Of a stretch of DNA of 10,974 nt, positions 1 to 7,215 are shown in pieces; the first letter of the stretch is position 1, and every line of letters starts with the position of its first letter. Below the pieces are notes generated by a model. The model did no database searches and had not been told where the DNA came from. It saw only the letters and a list, made by a program, of their open reading frames with translations. The position numbers and the translations under genes were made by a program. This DNA is from Syntrophobacterales bacterium (GTDB lineage: Bacteria > Desulfobacterota > Syntrophorhabdia > Syntrophorhabdales > WCHB1-27): assembly GCA_017881765.1 (NCBI GenBank), contig JADGQN010000118.1:1-10974 (forward strand), given 5' to 3'.

Positions 1-379
1 AGACCCGTTCCCCTAACGCAAAGCGTTCAATCTTCACCCCGGAGCGTGGTTTCTCCAATTTGTCTTTACCGACAATCAGATAGAACAGACCCATGGCCAA
101 CAGGGCCACCGCAAGCACCCACTGTGAACCCCTGATGATAAAACCGTTTCGTATCTCGCGCCAGTTCTCGCCGCTGTTCTGGATCAAGACTTTATGGCCT
201 TCCGATGAAACTGTCGTGAAACCGGGAATTCCGTGCCGTACCGCGCGCCAGAAATTGGCGTGCGGATTGCTCATGTCCGCGCCGACGGCCTGCCAGTAGC
301 AGATCCCACTCAACAGGAGAAGGAAGAGCGTGCCCAGAACGCATAGACTCATGGTACGTTTTCCGGTTTGCGCTACCAT
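1..379 (-). CDS. fdhC: Formate dehydrogenase gamma subunit (cytochrome b), N-terminal part, cut by window edge
   Basis: This open frame begins at the ATG at 379 and is still open at position 1, so only the first 126 residues are seen. The gamma subunit is the membrane cytochrome b that anchors formate dehydrogenase and passes electrons to quinone. Visible are a first hydrophobic helix (residues about 11-31), a periplasmic stretch with NFWRAVRHGIPGFTT and NWREIRNGFI (about 42-82), a second helix (about 87-104) and then KIERFALGERV, which in this family leads into the haem-binding helices. The haem histidines would lie outside the window. A purine-rich AAGGGGG precedes the ATG by a few bases; a second Met at residue 10 lacks such a site. 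It follows the small lipoprotein gene by 14 nt and closes the visible part of the operon. Identification rests on remembered family motifs and the operon context. Confidence 0.85.
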   Translation of the reverse strand, partial: MVAQTGKRTMSLCVLGTLFLLLLSGICYWQAVGADMSNPHANFWRAVRHGIPGFTTVSSEGHKVLIQNSGENWREIRNGFIIRGSQWVLAVALLAMGLFYLIVGKDKLEKPRSGVKIERFALGERV

Positions 380-393
380 AACGCCCCCTTTCT

Positions 394-582
394 TCATCGA
401 TCGGTTTGCACCAATTTGAAGCGATCGATCAGCTCCTGCTGCTTCTGCTGGGCAAGCAAAGGATCTTTTGCGCCTTTATAGACCCCCGGCTCGTGCACGG
501 TCGTCTGCCGGGACTCATAAGAACAGGCAGCCGGCCCCATAAGGAGGGCGCATACCATGAGAATATATGAGATGTGGTTCAT
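394..582 (-). CDS. Small putative lipoprotein inside the fdh operon, function unknown
   Basis: This 62-residue protein starts with a hydrophobic segment (residues 4-19) ending in GPAAC with Cys20, which looks like a lipoprotein signal. The lipobox is not ideal, because proline sits at position -3 and no basic residue precedes the hydrophobic core. The mature part would be only about 43 residues, polar and rich in Gln and Lys, containing VYKGAKDPLL and ending RFKLVQTDR. The gene is credible because its Shine-Dalgarno (AAGGAG) lies in the last codons of fdhB, the stop-to-start gap is 4 nt, and the cytochrome b gene follows after 14 nt. Placement between FdhB and the gamma subunit suggests a small structural or assembly partner of the periplasmic complex, which is inference. 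A simple secretory signal peptide is the alternative. I do not recognise a named family. Confidence 0.75.
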   Translation of the reverse strand: MNHISYILMVCALLMGPAACSYESRQTTVHEPGVYKGAKDPLLAQQKQQELIDRFKLVQTDR

Positions 583-586
583 CGGT

Positions 587-1186
587 TTACTCCTTCTTGG
601 ATTTGAAGTTGTAGGCGGTTTCCCATCCCCATGCCTCGGGCCTGCCGCCGCGCTTGGTCACGCGCTGGATGTATATCTCGGAAACGATATTGCCGTCCCC
701 GCCCAGCAAGGCCTTGGTCGCGCACATTTCAGCACAGAGCGGCAACTTACCCTCGGCTATCCGGTTGCGCCCGTACTTCTGGTATTCCTCAACCGAGTTA
801 TCCGGCAAAGGACCGCCTGCGCAAAAGGTGCATTTATCCATCTTGCTGCGCGCGGCGAAGACTCCTTGCTCCGGAAATTGCGGGGCGCCGAAAGGGCAGG
901 CATAGAAGCAGTAGCCGCAGCCGATGCACAGATCCTTGTCGTGCAGCACGATGCCGTCCGGGGTCGTGTAGAAGCAGTCCACCGGGCAGACGGCCGCGCA
1001 AGGCGCATCCGTGCAGTGCATGCAGGCTACGGAAACAGACTTCTCGCCGCTTTCGCCATCCTTCAGGGTTATAACGTGGCGTCGGTTGATGCCCCAGGGT
1101 ACATCGTGTTCGTTGTTGCAGGCCGTCACGCAGGCATTGCAGTTGATACAGCGTTCGGCGTCGCACAGAAATTTCATCCTTGCCAT
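587..1186 (-). CDS. fdhB: Formate dehydrogenase iron-sulfur (beta) subunit, four [4Fe-4S] clusters
   Basis: This 199-residue polyferredoxin carries electrons from the FdhA active site toward the cytochrome b subunit. Four cysteine sets are visible: C13-C16-C19-C23, C55-C58-C63-C67, C87-C90-C93-C97, and C119-C122 with C151-C155, the usual four-cluster pattern of DMSO-reductase-family beta subunits. There is no signal peptide and no C-terminal membrane helix. The protein therefore matches the short (about 200-residue) FdhB type rather than the longer E. coli FdnH type, which has a C-terminal anchor. By family knowledge it would be exported bound to the Tat-signal-bearing FdhA. The ATG at 1186 is preceded by AGAGGAGG, which overlaps the end of fdhA; the gap to fdhA is 13 nt, and the lipoprotein gene starts 4 nt downstream. 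A second Met at residue 4 is a less likely start. Confidence 0.95.
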   Translation of the reverse strand: MARMKFLCDAERCINCNACVTACNNEHDVPWGINRRHVITLKDGESGEKSVSVACMHCTDAPCAAVCPVDCFYTTPDGIVLHDKDLCIGCGYCFYACPFGAPQFPEQGVFAARSKMDKCTFCAGGPLPDNSVEEYQKYGRNRIAEGKLPLCAEMCATKALLGGDGNIVSEIYIQRVTKRGGRPEAWGWETAYNFKSKKE

Positions 1187-1199
1187 GATTCGCCTCCTC

Positions 1200-4088
1200 T
1201 TATGCCGGCGTGATGCGGCAGAGCGTTGCTTTGGTTTCCTGCATCTGGGTCACGGCATCGTAGCCGTACGTGGTGGCGGTATTGCACGCTTCGCCACGGA
1301 CATAAGGGGCCGTGCCTTCAGGGTACTTGTCATAAAGGTCCTTGCCCTGGAACCAGCCGCCGAAATGAAAGGGCGTCCAGACGGTTCCGGGCCCTACCCG
1401 TGGGGTGACCATGGCCCGCACCTTGATCCGGCCCCCTTCGGCGCCTTCCAGCCATATATACTGGCCGTTGAAGATACCCGCATCGTTCGCGTCTTTCGGG
1501 TTGATCTCCGCGAACATCTCGGGCCGCAGTTTGGCGAGCCATCTATTGGAGCGTGTATCCGCACCTCCCCCTTCGTATTCCACCAGTCTGCCCGAGGTAA
1601 ATACCAGCGGATATTTGATGGCGTGGTTCACGGACTGGATCGACTCGTAGCGGGTGGGTAGACGGTAGAAGGCCTTGCGGTCCTGAAAGGTGGGATATTT
1701 TTTCACCAGATCAAATCTCGGCGTATAGAGCGGTTCGCGATGGATCGGGATGGGGTCAGGATATTCCCAGACCTGGCACCGGGCCTTGCCGTTGCCGAAG
1801 GGCGCGCATCCGTGTTTGATGGCCACCCGCTGGATGCCGCCGGAAAGATCGGTTTTCCAGTTGCGTCCTTCGGCCTCTTTCTTCTCGGCCGGGGTGAGAT
1901 CATCCCACCAGCCCATTTTCTTGAGAAGCGCGTCCGTGAATTCAGGGTAGCCGGTCTTGATCTCCGAGCCTTTTGAATAGACGCCTTCAGCGAGCAAGTT
2001 CTGTCCGTTCCGATCCGTTCCCCAGGCGGCCCGGAAGACCAGTCCGCCTTCCGCTACCGATTTGCTGGGATCATACAAGATCGGAGTGCCCGGGTGCTTC
2101 ATTTCGGGCGTTCCCCAGCATGGCCACGGCAGGCCGTAGTATTCGCCGTTGCACGGACCGCCTTCGGCCTTCAGGGTGGTGGTGTTGAAGGTGCGCCGGT
2201 GTTTCGCATGGAGCTTGAGTCGCTCCGGGCTCTGGCCCGTGTAGCCGATCGTCCAGGCCCCGCGATTGATCTCGCGCAGTACGTCTTCGATGAGAGGTTC
2301 ATCGTTGGTAACTTTGATATTCTTGAACATTTCATTGGCAAATCCGAGTTTTTTTGCCAGCAGGTATAAAATGACGTGATCCGGCTTGGATTCATAAATC
2401 GGTTCGATGACCTTTTCGCGCCATTGCAGGGAACGGTTCGATGCCGTGGCGGAGCCGCAGGTCTCGAACTGTGTGCACGTGGGCAAAAGATAGGTATCGT
2501 TCTTGCGGTCGCTCATCACCGACATGTGGGTCGGATAGGGATCCGAGATCACGAGCATATCGAGCTTTTCAAGGGCCTTTTTCATCTCCACGCCGCGGGT
2601 CTGGCTGTTGGCCGCATGGCCCTGGAAAAAGACCGCGCGGATGTTGTCCCTCTGCGAGAGATTCGCCTTATCCTCCAGCACGCCGTCGATCCAGCGCGAG
2701 ACGGGAATGCCCGGGATATTCATGGTGTAGTCCATCTTGCCGCCGCCGCCATCATATTGCTGGCTCATGTCGAAACGGGATTTGAGCCATTCATAATCCA
2801 CGTCCCAGACGCGGGCCCAGTGTTGCCAGGCGCCTTCGGCAAGGCCGTAATAGCAGGAAAGGGTGTGGCAGTTGGGGCCTACATCGGTTGCTCCCTGCAC
2901 ATTGTCGTGGCCACGGAAGATATTGGCGCCGCCCCCCGACATGCCGATGTTCCCCAGGGCCAACTGCAGGATACAGAAAAGCCTCGTATTGCTGGTACCG
3001 ATATGGTGCTGGGTGACGCCCATACACCAGACGACGGTACTGGGACGATTTTGCGCCATGGTCTTGGCGATCTCGTAGACTTTATCTTTCGGTACGCCCG
3101 TCACGTTTTCCACGACGTCGGGAGGCCAGTGTTCCGCTTCCTTGCGGATGTCTTCCATGTCCCAGACCCGGCGGGCGATAAATTCCTTGTCTTCCCAGCC
3201 GTTCTTGAAGATGTGCCAAAGCAGCCCGTATAGAAAGGGGATATCGGTGCCGGACCGCAGCCGGGCGTAAATGTCGGCATGGGCGGCCGTGCGGGTGAAG
3301 CGCGGATCCACGACGATCATTTTGGCGCCGTTCTCCTTGCCGCGAAGAATATGCTGCATGGCTACCGGGTGGGCCTCGGCCGCGTTGCTGCCGAGGAAGA
3401 GCATGGCCTTGCAGTTGTGCATATCATTGTAAGAATTGGTCATGGCGCCGTAGCCGAAGGTACTCGATACCCCGTACACGGTCGTGGAGTGGCATATACG
3501 CGCCTGGTTGTCCACATTGTTGGTGCCCCAGAAGGCGGCGAATTTGCCCTGGAGGTAGGCTCCTTCGTTGCTTGCCTTGGACGAGCCGCACCAGAAAACG
3601 GCGTCGGGTCCCGATTCCTCCCTGATCTTCAGCAGACGGTCCCCGACTTGGTCGATCGCCTGTTGCCAGGAAAGACGCTTCCAGGCGCCGTTCTCAAGCT
3701 TCATGGGAAACTTCACGCGCTTGTAGCCAAAGCCGTGGTCCCGGACAGAAGCCCCTTTCGGGCAATGGGCACCGAGGTTGATAGGCGAATCGTAATCCGG
3801 CTCCTGGCCAGTCCAGACGCCGTTTTGTACTTCGGCGATGACGCCGCATCCTACCGAGCAGTGGTTGCAGATGCTGTGCCGGTATTCAGTGGCGACGCCT
3901 GGTTTCGGGAAATTTTTCCTCTCCTCCGTCGTGGCCTGCCGTACGCATGACAATGGCAGCAGCCCCATCAGGGCGCCGCTTCCCAGCGCCATCCCGCTCC
4001 GAATCAAAAATGTCCGCCGGTCGATGTTTTTCGGGGGATCAGGTTCGGAGGATATCCGCTGCAGCCACTTCTTATTGAATTGTTCCAT
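1200..4088 (-). CDS. fdhA: Formate dehydrogenase catalytic (alpha) subunit, Mo/W-bis-MGD, Tat-exported
   Basis: FdhA oxidises formate to CO2 at a molybdenum or tungsten bis-pterin centre. The 962-residue length is normal for the respiratory type. A twin-arginine signal is present (DRRTFL, R24-R25, then a hydrophobic stretch to about residue 47), so the enzyme is periplasmic. One [4Fe-4S] site is formed by C74-C77-C81 and C109. The active-site region reads NQARICHSTT, with Cys199 as metal ligand and His200 beside it. The codon is TGC, so this is the cysteine and not the selenocysteine form. The C-terminal dinucleotide-binding domain runs from about residue 826 (LVFTSGRLVEYEGGG) to near the end. 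The ATG at 4088 has an AGGAGGT site eight bases upstream. It lies 32 nt after the small Tat-signal gene and 13 nt before fdhB. Nitrate reductase and arsenite oxidase relatives are excluded by the Fdh-type active-site motif and the neighbours. Confidence 0.96.
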   Translation of the reverse strand: MEQFNKKWLQRISSEPDPPKNIDRRTFLIRSGMALGSGALMGLLPLSCVRQATTEERKNFPKPGVATEYRHSICNHCSVGCGVIAEVQNGVWTGQEPDYDSPINLGAHCPKGASVRDHGFGYKRVKFPMKLENGAWKRLSWQQAIDQVGDRLLKIREESGPDAVFWCGSSKASNEGAYLQGKFAAFWGTNNVDNQARICHSTTVYGVSSTFGYGAMTNSYNDMHNCKAMLFLGSNAAEAHPVAMQHILRGKENGAKMIVVDPRFTRTAAHADIYARLRSGTDIPFLYGLLWHIFKNGWEDKEFIARRVWDMEDIRKEAEHWPPDVVENVTGVPKDKVYEIAKTMAQNRPSTVVWCMGVTQHHIGTSNTRLFCILQLALGNIGMSGGGANIFRGHDNVQGATDVGPNCHTLSCYYGLAEGAWQHWARVWDVDYEWLKSRFDMSQQYDGGGGKMDYTMNIPGIPVSRWIDGVLEDKANLSQRDNIRAVFFQGHAANSQTRGVEMKKALEKLDMLVISDPYPTHMSVMSDRKNDTYLLPTCTQFETCGSATASNRSLQWREKVIEPIYESKPDHVILYLLAKKLGFANEMFKNIKVTNDEPLIEDVLREINRGAWTIGYTGQSPERLKLHAKHRRTFNTTTLKAEGGPCNGEYYGLPWPCWGTPEMKHPGTPILYDPSKSVAEGGLVFRAAWGTDRNGQNLLAEGVYSKGSEIKTGYPEFTDALLKKMGWWDDLTPAEKKEAEGRNWKTDLSGGIQRVAIKHGCAPFGNGKARCQVWEYPDPIPIHREPLYTPRFDLVKKYPTFQDRKAFYRLPTRYESIQSVNHAIKYPLVFTSGRLVEYEGGGADTRSNRWLAKLRPEMFAEINPKDANDAGIFNGQYIWLEGAEGGRIKVRAMVTPRVGPGTVWTPFHFGGWFQGKDLYDKYPEGTAPYVRGEACNTATTYGYDAVTQMQETKATLCRITPA

Positions 4089-4120
4089 CAGAGTGCACCT
4101 CCTGTTACATGTTTCGACCG

Positions 4121-4318
4121 TTATAGTCTTGCCTTTTCGTAATATTTTTTTACGTGCTCTGTTAACCGGTATCCCTGACTCACCGGTTCCGGCTGCGGCA
4201 GGGACTCTTTCGGTTTAGCGATTGCCGGCCTGACCAAGCCGAACAAGGCGGCCAATCCGCTGAAGATCGCCGCACCTTTAATGAATGTCCGCCGGCCGAT
4301 GATACTTCCCCTTTTCAT
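4121..4318 (-). CDS. Small Tat-signal protein of the 'formate dehydrogenase region TAT target' type
   Basis: This 65-residue protein has a clear twin-arginine signal, GRRTFIKGAA (R9-R10), followed by a hydrophobic stretch to about residue 32 with an AIA cleavage-like site. The mature part is about 30 residues and ends GYRLTEHVKKYYEKARL. That C-terminal pattern, together with position just upstream of fdhA, matches the small family annotated as formate dehydrogenase region TAT target (TIGR02811, from memory). Its biochemical role is not established to my knowledge; a scaffold or maturation partner for the exported enzyme is plausible. AAGGAGG lies eight bases before the ATG, the gap to the TorD-like gene is 18 nt, and fdhA follows after 32 nt. 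Low complexity outside the signal makes function inference from sequence impossible. Confidence 0.9.
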   Translation of the reverse strand: MKRGSIIGRRTFIKGAAIFSGLAALFGLVRPAIAKPKESLPQPEPVSQGYRLTEHVKKYYEKARL

Positions 4319-4336
4319 CTTCCGTACCTCCTTGCT

Positions 4337-4972
4337 CTATGGAGCATTGGTGTTCGCGCCATATTTCAGGTATTCATTCTCGGCTTCAAGAAATCGACTG
4401 CCAAATAGACCGACCACACGGTAGAACCGGGCACTTTTTGCCAACCGCAGATCGCTGAAGAAAGCCATCATCCACGAAGCGATGTGCTGTTGAAAGAATC
4501 CCGCCTGCGTCGCATACGGCACGTCATTCAGGTTCTGGGCAATAAGGGCCATGATTTCGCAGAGTGCTCCGGCATGATCTTCAGATTCATGACTCTCCGA
4601 TTGTCGCAGGATGCTCAGGCGAATCAGGTCGGTCCGCAAAGCGGCCAACGGGAACGACTGAATCGCTCTTTCCCTGTACCACGATGCATAGGGCACTATT
4701 TCGCCGCTTCCCAGGCCAACGAAGAGTTTGTTAAATTCGTCCTGGATAGCGGCAAGAGAATAGTCGCGGCTGGCCTGGCGAAGTGCTCCAAGCGCCTTAT
4801 CCACCTTCTCGGGGAGATCCTCGTCCCATTGCAGGCTTTGCAGGATATTCAGGAGGTCTTCCGAGGGCGGCTGAACCAGAAGCGACGCCAGCATCACATA
4901 GCTGTCCGAGCGAACAGTCGCATAGAAATTAAGCCAGGCGGGTGCAGCGATGTTATTGATTACGGCTTCCAT
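4337..4972 (-). CDS. TorD/DmsD-family chaperone for formate dehydrogenase
   Basis: This is a predicted all-helical cytoplasmic chaperone of the TorD type, which binds the Tat signal or apoprotein of a molybdoenzyme until cofactor insertion is complete. With the start at 4972 it has 211 residues, usual for the family. Family-like features are EFNKLFVGLGSGEIVPYASW (about residues 79-98), FFQQHIASWMMAFFSDL (about 159-175) and FYRVVGLFGSRFLEAEN near the C-terminus. The frame is open further upstream to 5023, but the first 17 residues there would only be a second reading of the preceding gene. The ATG at 4972 has CCGGAGAT at a good distance and overlaps the upstream gene by 13 nt, which suggests translational coupling. 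Its position two genes ahead of fdhA suggests FdhA is its client. Confidence 0.88.
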   Translation of the reverse strand: MEAVINNIAAPAWLNFYATVRSDSYVMLASLLVQPPSEDLLNILQSLQWDEDLPEKVDKALGALRQASRDYSLAAIQDEFNKLFVGLGSGEIVPYASWYRERAIQSFPLAALRTDLIRLSILRQSESHESEDHAGALCEIMALIAQNLNDVPYATQAGFFQQHIASWMMAFFSDLRLAKSARFYRVVGLFGSRFLEAENEYLKYGANTNAP

Positions 4973-6969
4973 GCGTTCATCTCCGGAGAAGAAAGGGCAT
5001 CGCGGGCACGGCACGTGCCGCACATTTGCAAACGGCGTATTTGCCGCTCATTGGCGTACATCCAGTGGCCCGCGAGTTTTCCTTTAATGCGATCTATCAT
5101 GGCCTGCGATCCGAACGGCACGCCGCATTCAATACAGCGGAGTGCGTTGGCTTCACGCAGCACTACCTGGGCTTCAACCGCTTCAGGATCGCAGAGCAGG
5201 CGGGGCAGTAGCCTGATTGCGCCTTCAGGGCATGTCTCTTTGCAAAGCCCGCATTGATGGCATTGGGACTCGCGGAACAAGAGCCGGGGCGCGTTGCCGG
5301 TTGCAGACAATGCGCCGGAAGGGCAGGACGCCACACAGGCCATGCACAGGGTACAGGTGGCCGCGTTGACGGCCACAGCGCCGAAGGGAGAACCGATTGG
5401 CAAAGCCAGATGCGGCTCGCTCGCGCCGGATTGGTCATAGAGACGCTGCGCTGCCAGACGGATGAGCATCCGGCCTTCAGTCCATTTATCCTGCACGGGA
5501 GAAAATGTTGCGGTTGCCGCCGGAGGACCACCGGCCTGGACGTCGAGGGCCGGCCCCTGAAGAGCCGTGCTTTCCGAATCGATCTCTTCAGAAGGAAGGG
5601 CGGTAAGCCGGATATTGTCCATGCGGAGGCCAATCCCCTTCAGGATAGCCCTGGCCATTTGCACCTGCCATTCAACGGCCTTTCTGATGCCGGGTGGGTT
5701 CCGCGGTCCGCACGCGACGAGAATCTCTCCGGCGCCGTATGCCAATGCCGCCAGGAGCACCTCCAGCCCGACAGAGGCAATCTGCTCCACTTCGAGGTGG
5801 AGTCCCCGGCCGCGGCTGCCTTCACCCGTTCCCGACAAATGATTGCCGCCGGCAGATTCCAAGTCGGAAATAACGAGGGTGGATGAAAAAGTCGATGGAA
5901 CGGTCGATGGGGCATCCGCCCCTACCGACAGGTCTTGCAGTCTGCTCTGCAGTCTGTTCAGTAACTCTTCCCGGGACGGCTGAACCAGGCGGATAGCCTC
6001 CGCGGGACAGACCAGGGCACAGCCGCCGCACCCCTGGCAGAGGTAGTGGTTGATGGAAATCTTCCGGTGGGCTGATTCGATCGCACCAACAGGGCAGATG
6101 TCGAGACACTGACGGCATTCGCGGATGCGCGAGCGGCCATGGAAACAACGCGTTTCCTGAAAGGAAATGAATTGCGGCTTCTTGAATCGGCCGCGCATCT
6201 GTGGCAGTTCCGCCATGGCCTCATCGAGCGCTGTGGTGCTCGGTCCGGGTGCGTAATATCCAATCGGCAGAGAATCGCTTGCAAAAGAAGGGGTAGGCTG
6301 AAGGTCGAGTACGAGATCGAAGACAGCTGCGTCGTCGCCAAGCCATTCTCTCAGATGCTTTCGAATACCTTTTACGGTTACCGTTGCGGAAAACCCACCG
6401 AAAGCGCCGGCAACCGATACGCCATCGACCTCGAGAGGCGCGAGCCGGCCGCGCCTGGGGAACGCGATGCCTGCGGATGCGCTCTTAGTTACCAGCAGGG
6501 TAGTACAGACGAGCCGCCGATCCCTGAGCATTTTGGCGCAAGCCAGCGCGCGCTCCGCATCCATATCAATGATCAAAGTTCGCCCTTTGGAGACTACGGT
6601 TAAAGGGACCGCCGTCTGGGCAGCGTCTGCTTCGTCGCGTCCCTTCTCAGTTCTTTTCAAGGGGGCTGCGCCATCTACTACAGGCAGATCGGCCGAGTCA
6701 TTACGGCGTTGGCGCTCCATCTGATGGCGCTCGTGCGCGGTGACCACACCGTCGAGGGTCTGGAAAGATTGGCAAATTCCGGAATTGTCATTGAGGTCGT
6801 CGGTGCGATTGAGCTCGGCTGAGTGAAAGTCAATTACTGGGACTCGCGTCGCCCCCTCCGTCAGCAAAGCTGCCGGAGCCTCCCCCTCTCGCGCACCGTG
6901 TGCGCTGGATAGACTTCCGCGCGCTTGCCCATGGAAGTCTATCACTGCCGATTCGTTTTCCTGTTTCAC
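4960..6969 (-). CDS. Multi-[4Fe-4S] accessory protein of the formate dehydrogenase cluster
   Basis: First gene of the operon, 669 residues, no signal peptide. Ferredoxin-like motifs bind up to four clusters in two pairs: C275 with C285-C288-C292, C311-C314-C317-C321, C539-C542-C545-C549 and C570-C573-C576-C580. A further C612-C615 with C650-C653 pair near the end looks like a zinc or rubredoxin-type site (ECGVPFG, MCGTCRA). The middle (about 394-450, IASVGLEVLLAALAYGAGE) resembles the domain found between the two ferredoxin pairs in the proteobacterial fdh-cluster proteins. It probably moves electrons between formate dehydrogenase and another cytoplasmic partner, or serves maturation; this is inference. 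The start is GTG at 6969 with AAGGGG upstream. About 120 N-terminal residues precede the recognisable fold, and residues 9-49 are encoded by palindrome-rich DNA, so a later start (for example Met84 at 6720, without a clear ribosome site) cannot be excluded. Confidence 0.85.
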   Translation of the reverse strand: MKQENESAVIDFHGQARGSLSSAHGAREGEAPAALLTEGATRVPVIDFHSAELNRTDDLNDNSGICQSFQTLDGVVTAHERHQMERQRRNDSADLPVVDGAAPLKRTEKGRDEADAAQTAVPLTVVSKGRTLIIDMDAERALACAKMLRDRRLVCTTLLVTKSASAGIAFPRRGRLAPLEVDGVSVAGAFGGFSATVTVKGIRKHLREWLGDDAAVFDLVLDLQPTPSFASDSLPIGYYAPGPSTTALDEAMAELPQMRGRFKKPQFISFQETRCFHGRSRIRECRQCLDICPVGAIESAHRKISINHYLCQGCGGCALVCPAEAIRLVQPSREELLNRLQSRLQDLSVGADAPSTVPSTFSSTLVISDLESAGGNHLSGTGEGSRGRGLHLEVEQIASVGLEVLLAALAYGAGEILVACGPRNPPGIRKAVEWQVQMARAILKGIGLRMDNIRLTALPSEEIDSESTALQGPALDVQAGGPPAATATFSPVQDKWTEGRMLIRLAAQRLYDQSGASEPHLALPIGSPFGAVAVNAATCTLCMACVASCPSGALSATGNAPRLLFRESQCHQCGLCKETCPEGAIRLLPRLLCDPEAVEAQVVLREANALRCIECGVPFGSQAMIDRIKGKLAGHWMYANERQIRRLQMCGTCRARDALSSPEMNAWKP
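6823..6945. repeat. Palindrome-rich repeat-like segment within coding sequence
   Basis: This stretch of about 120 bp contains three strong inverted repeats. Plus-strand GATAGACTTCC (6908-6918) pairs exactly with GGAAGTCTATC (6933-6943). GCGCAC (6891-6896) pairs with GTGCGC (6900-6905). CTCCG-T-CAGC (6856-6865) pairs with GCTG-C-CGGAG (6869-6878), with one mismatch. A direct repeat is also present: the 17-mer at 6824-6840 matches 6932-6948 at 13 positions. The left end (GAAAGTCAAT at 6825-6834) is also a rough inverted match to the arm at 6908-6918. All of this lies within the first 50 codons of the accessory ferredoxin gene. Such density of hairpins is unusual for coding DNA and resembles a small palindromic element captured in frame. 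Whether copies exist elsewhere in the genome cannot be seen here. Confidence 0.55.
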
Positions 6970-7020
6970 GAGATGCCCCTTAGCAGGAGATTCTTATATC
7001 CCGAGTGATTCTTCTCCGTT

Positions 7021-7048
7021 ATCTTAAGCATCATCATATGAAGGTCAA
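7021..7048 (-). promoter_or_regulatory. Possible sigma-70-type promoter of the fdh operon
   Basis: Reading the minus strand, TTGACC (7048-7043) is a five-of-six match to the -35 consensus. TAAGAT (7026-7021) is a four-of-six -10 after a 16-bp spacer. Transcription would start near 7014 and give a leader of about 45 nt before the GTG at 6969. A short palindrome, TCATATGA, lies in the spacer (7034-7041) and could be a regulator site. The assignment is by consensus only. Confidence 0.4.
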
Positions 7049-7157
7049 TAGGCCTCGCGCTGTTTTTCATTGCTGTTTCGATGCAGATAGCGCCGGGTCG
7101 CGGAGCGTTCAGAGGGAACGATAAAGATTCAGTTCCGGGTGGAAAGGGAGCGGGGAC

Positions 7158-7174
7158 GATGATATGCTATCATC
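7158..7174. promoter_or_regulatory. 17-bp palindrome in the divergent intergenic region, possible operator
   Basis: GATGATA (7158-7164) and TATCATC (7168-7174) form a perfect inverted repeat around TGC. It lies 41 bp before the start of the plus-strand 129-residue gene and about 110 bp upstream of the proposed fdh promoter. Its size and symmetry fit a dimeric regulator site or a short hairpin in the leader of the plus-strand gene. No T-tract follows, so it does not look like a terminator. I cannot name a regulator. Confidence 0.35.
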
Positions 7175-7215
7175 ATTGCGATGCGCGTGAGCAAATGAAT
7201 CGGAGCGAGTGATCA

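Noticed and set aside
557..1213. Long plus-strand open frame of 218 codons opposite fdhB
   Set aside because: It is antisense to a gene with unmistakable ferredoxin motifs, has no recognisable protein features, and arises from the codon bias of the real strand. The same applies to the plus-strand frames at 2376-3233, 3279-3950, 4484-5257, 5254-5886 and 9353-10135.
3492..3494. Selenocysteine at the FdhA active site
   Set aside because: The codon at residue 199 reads TGC on the coding strand, which is cysteine, so no recoding or SECIS element is needed.
4337..5023. Longer TorD-like protein starting at 5023
   Set aside because: The extra 17 residues overlap the conserved C-terminal CxxC region of the preceding gene, and the better ribosome site belongs to the ATG at 4972.
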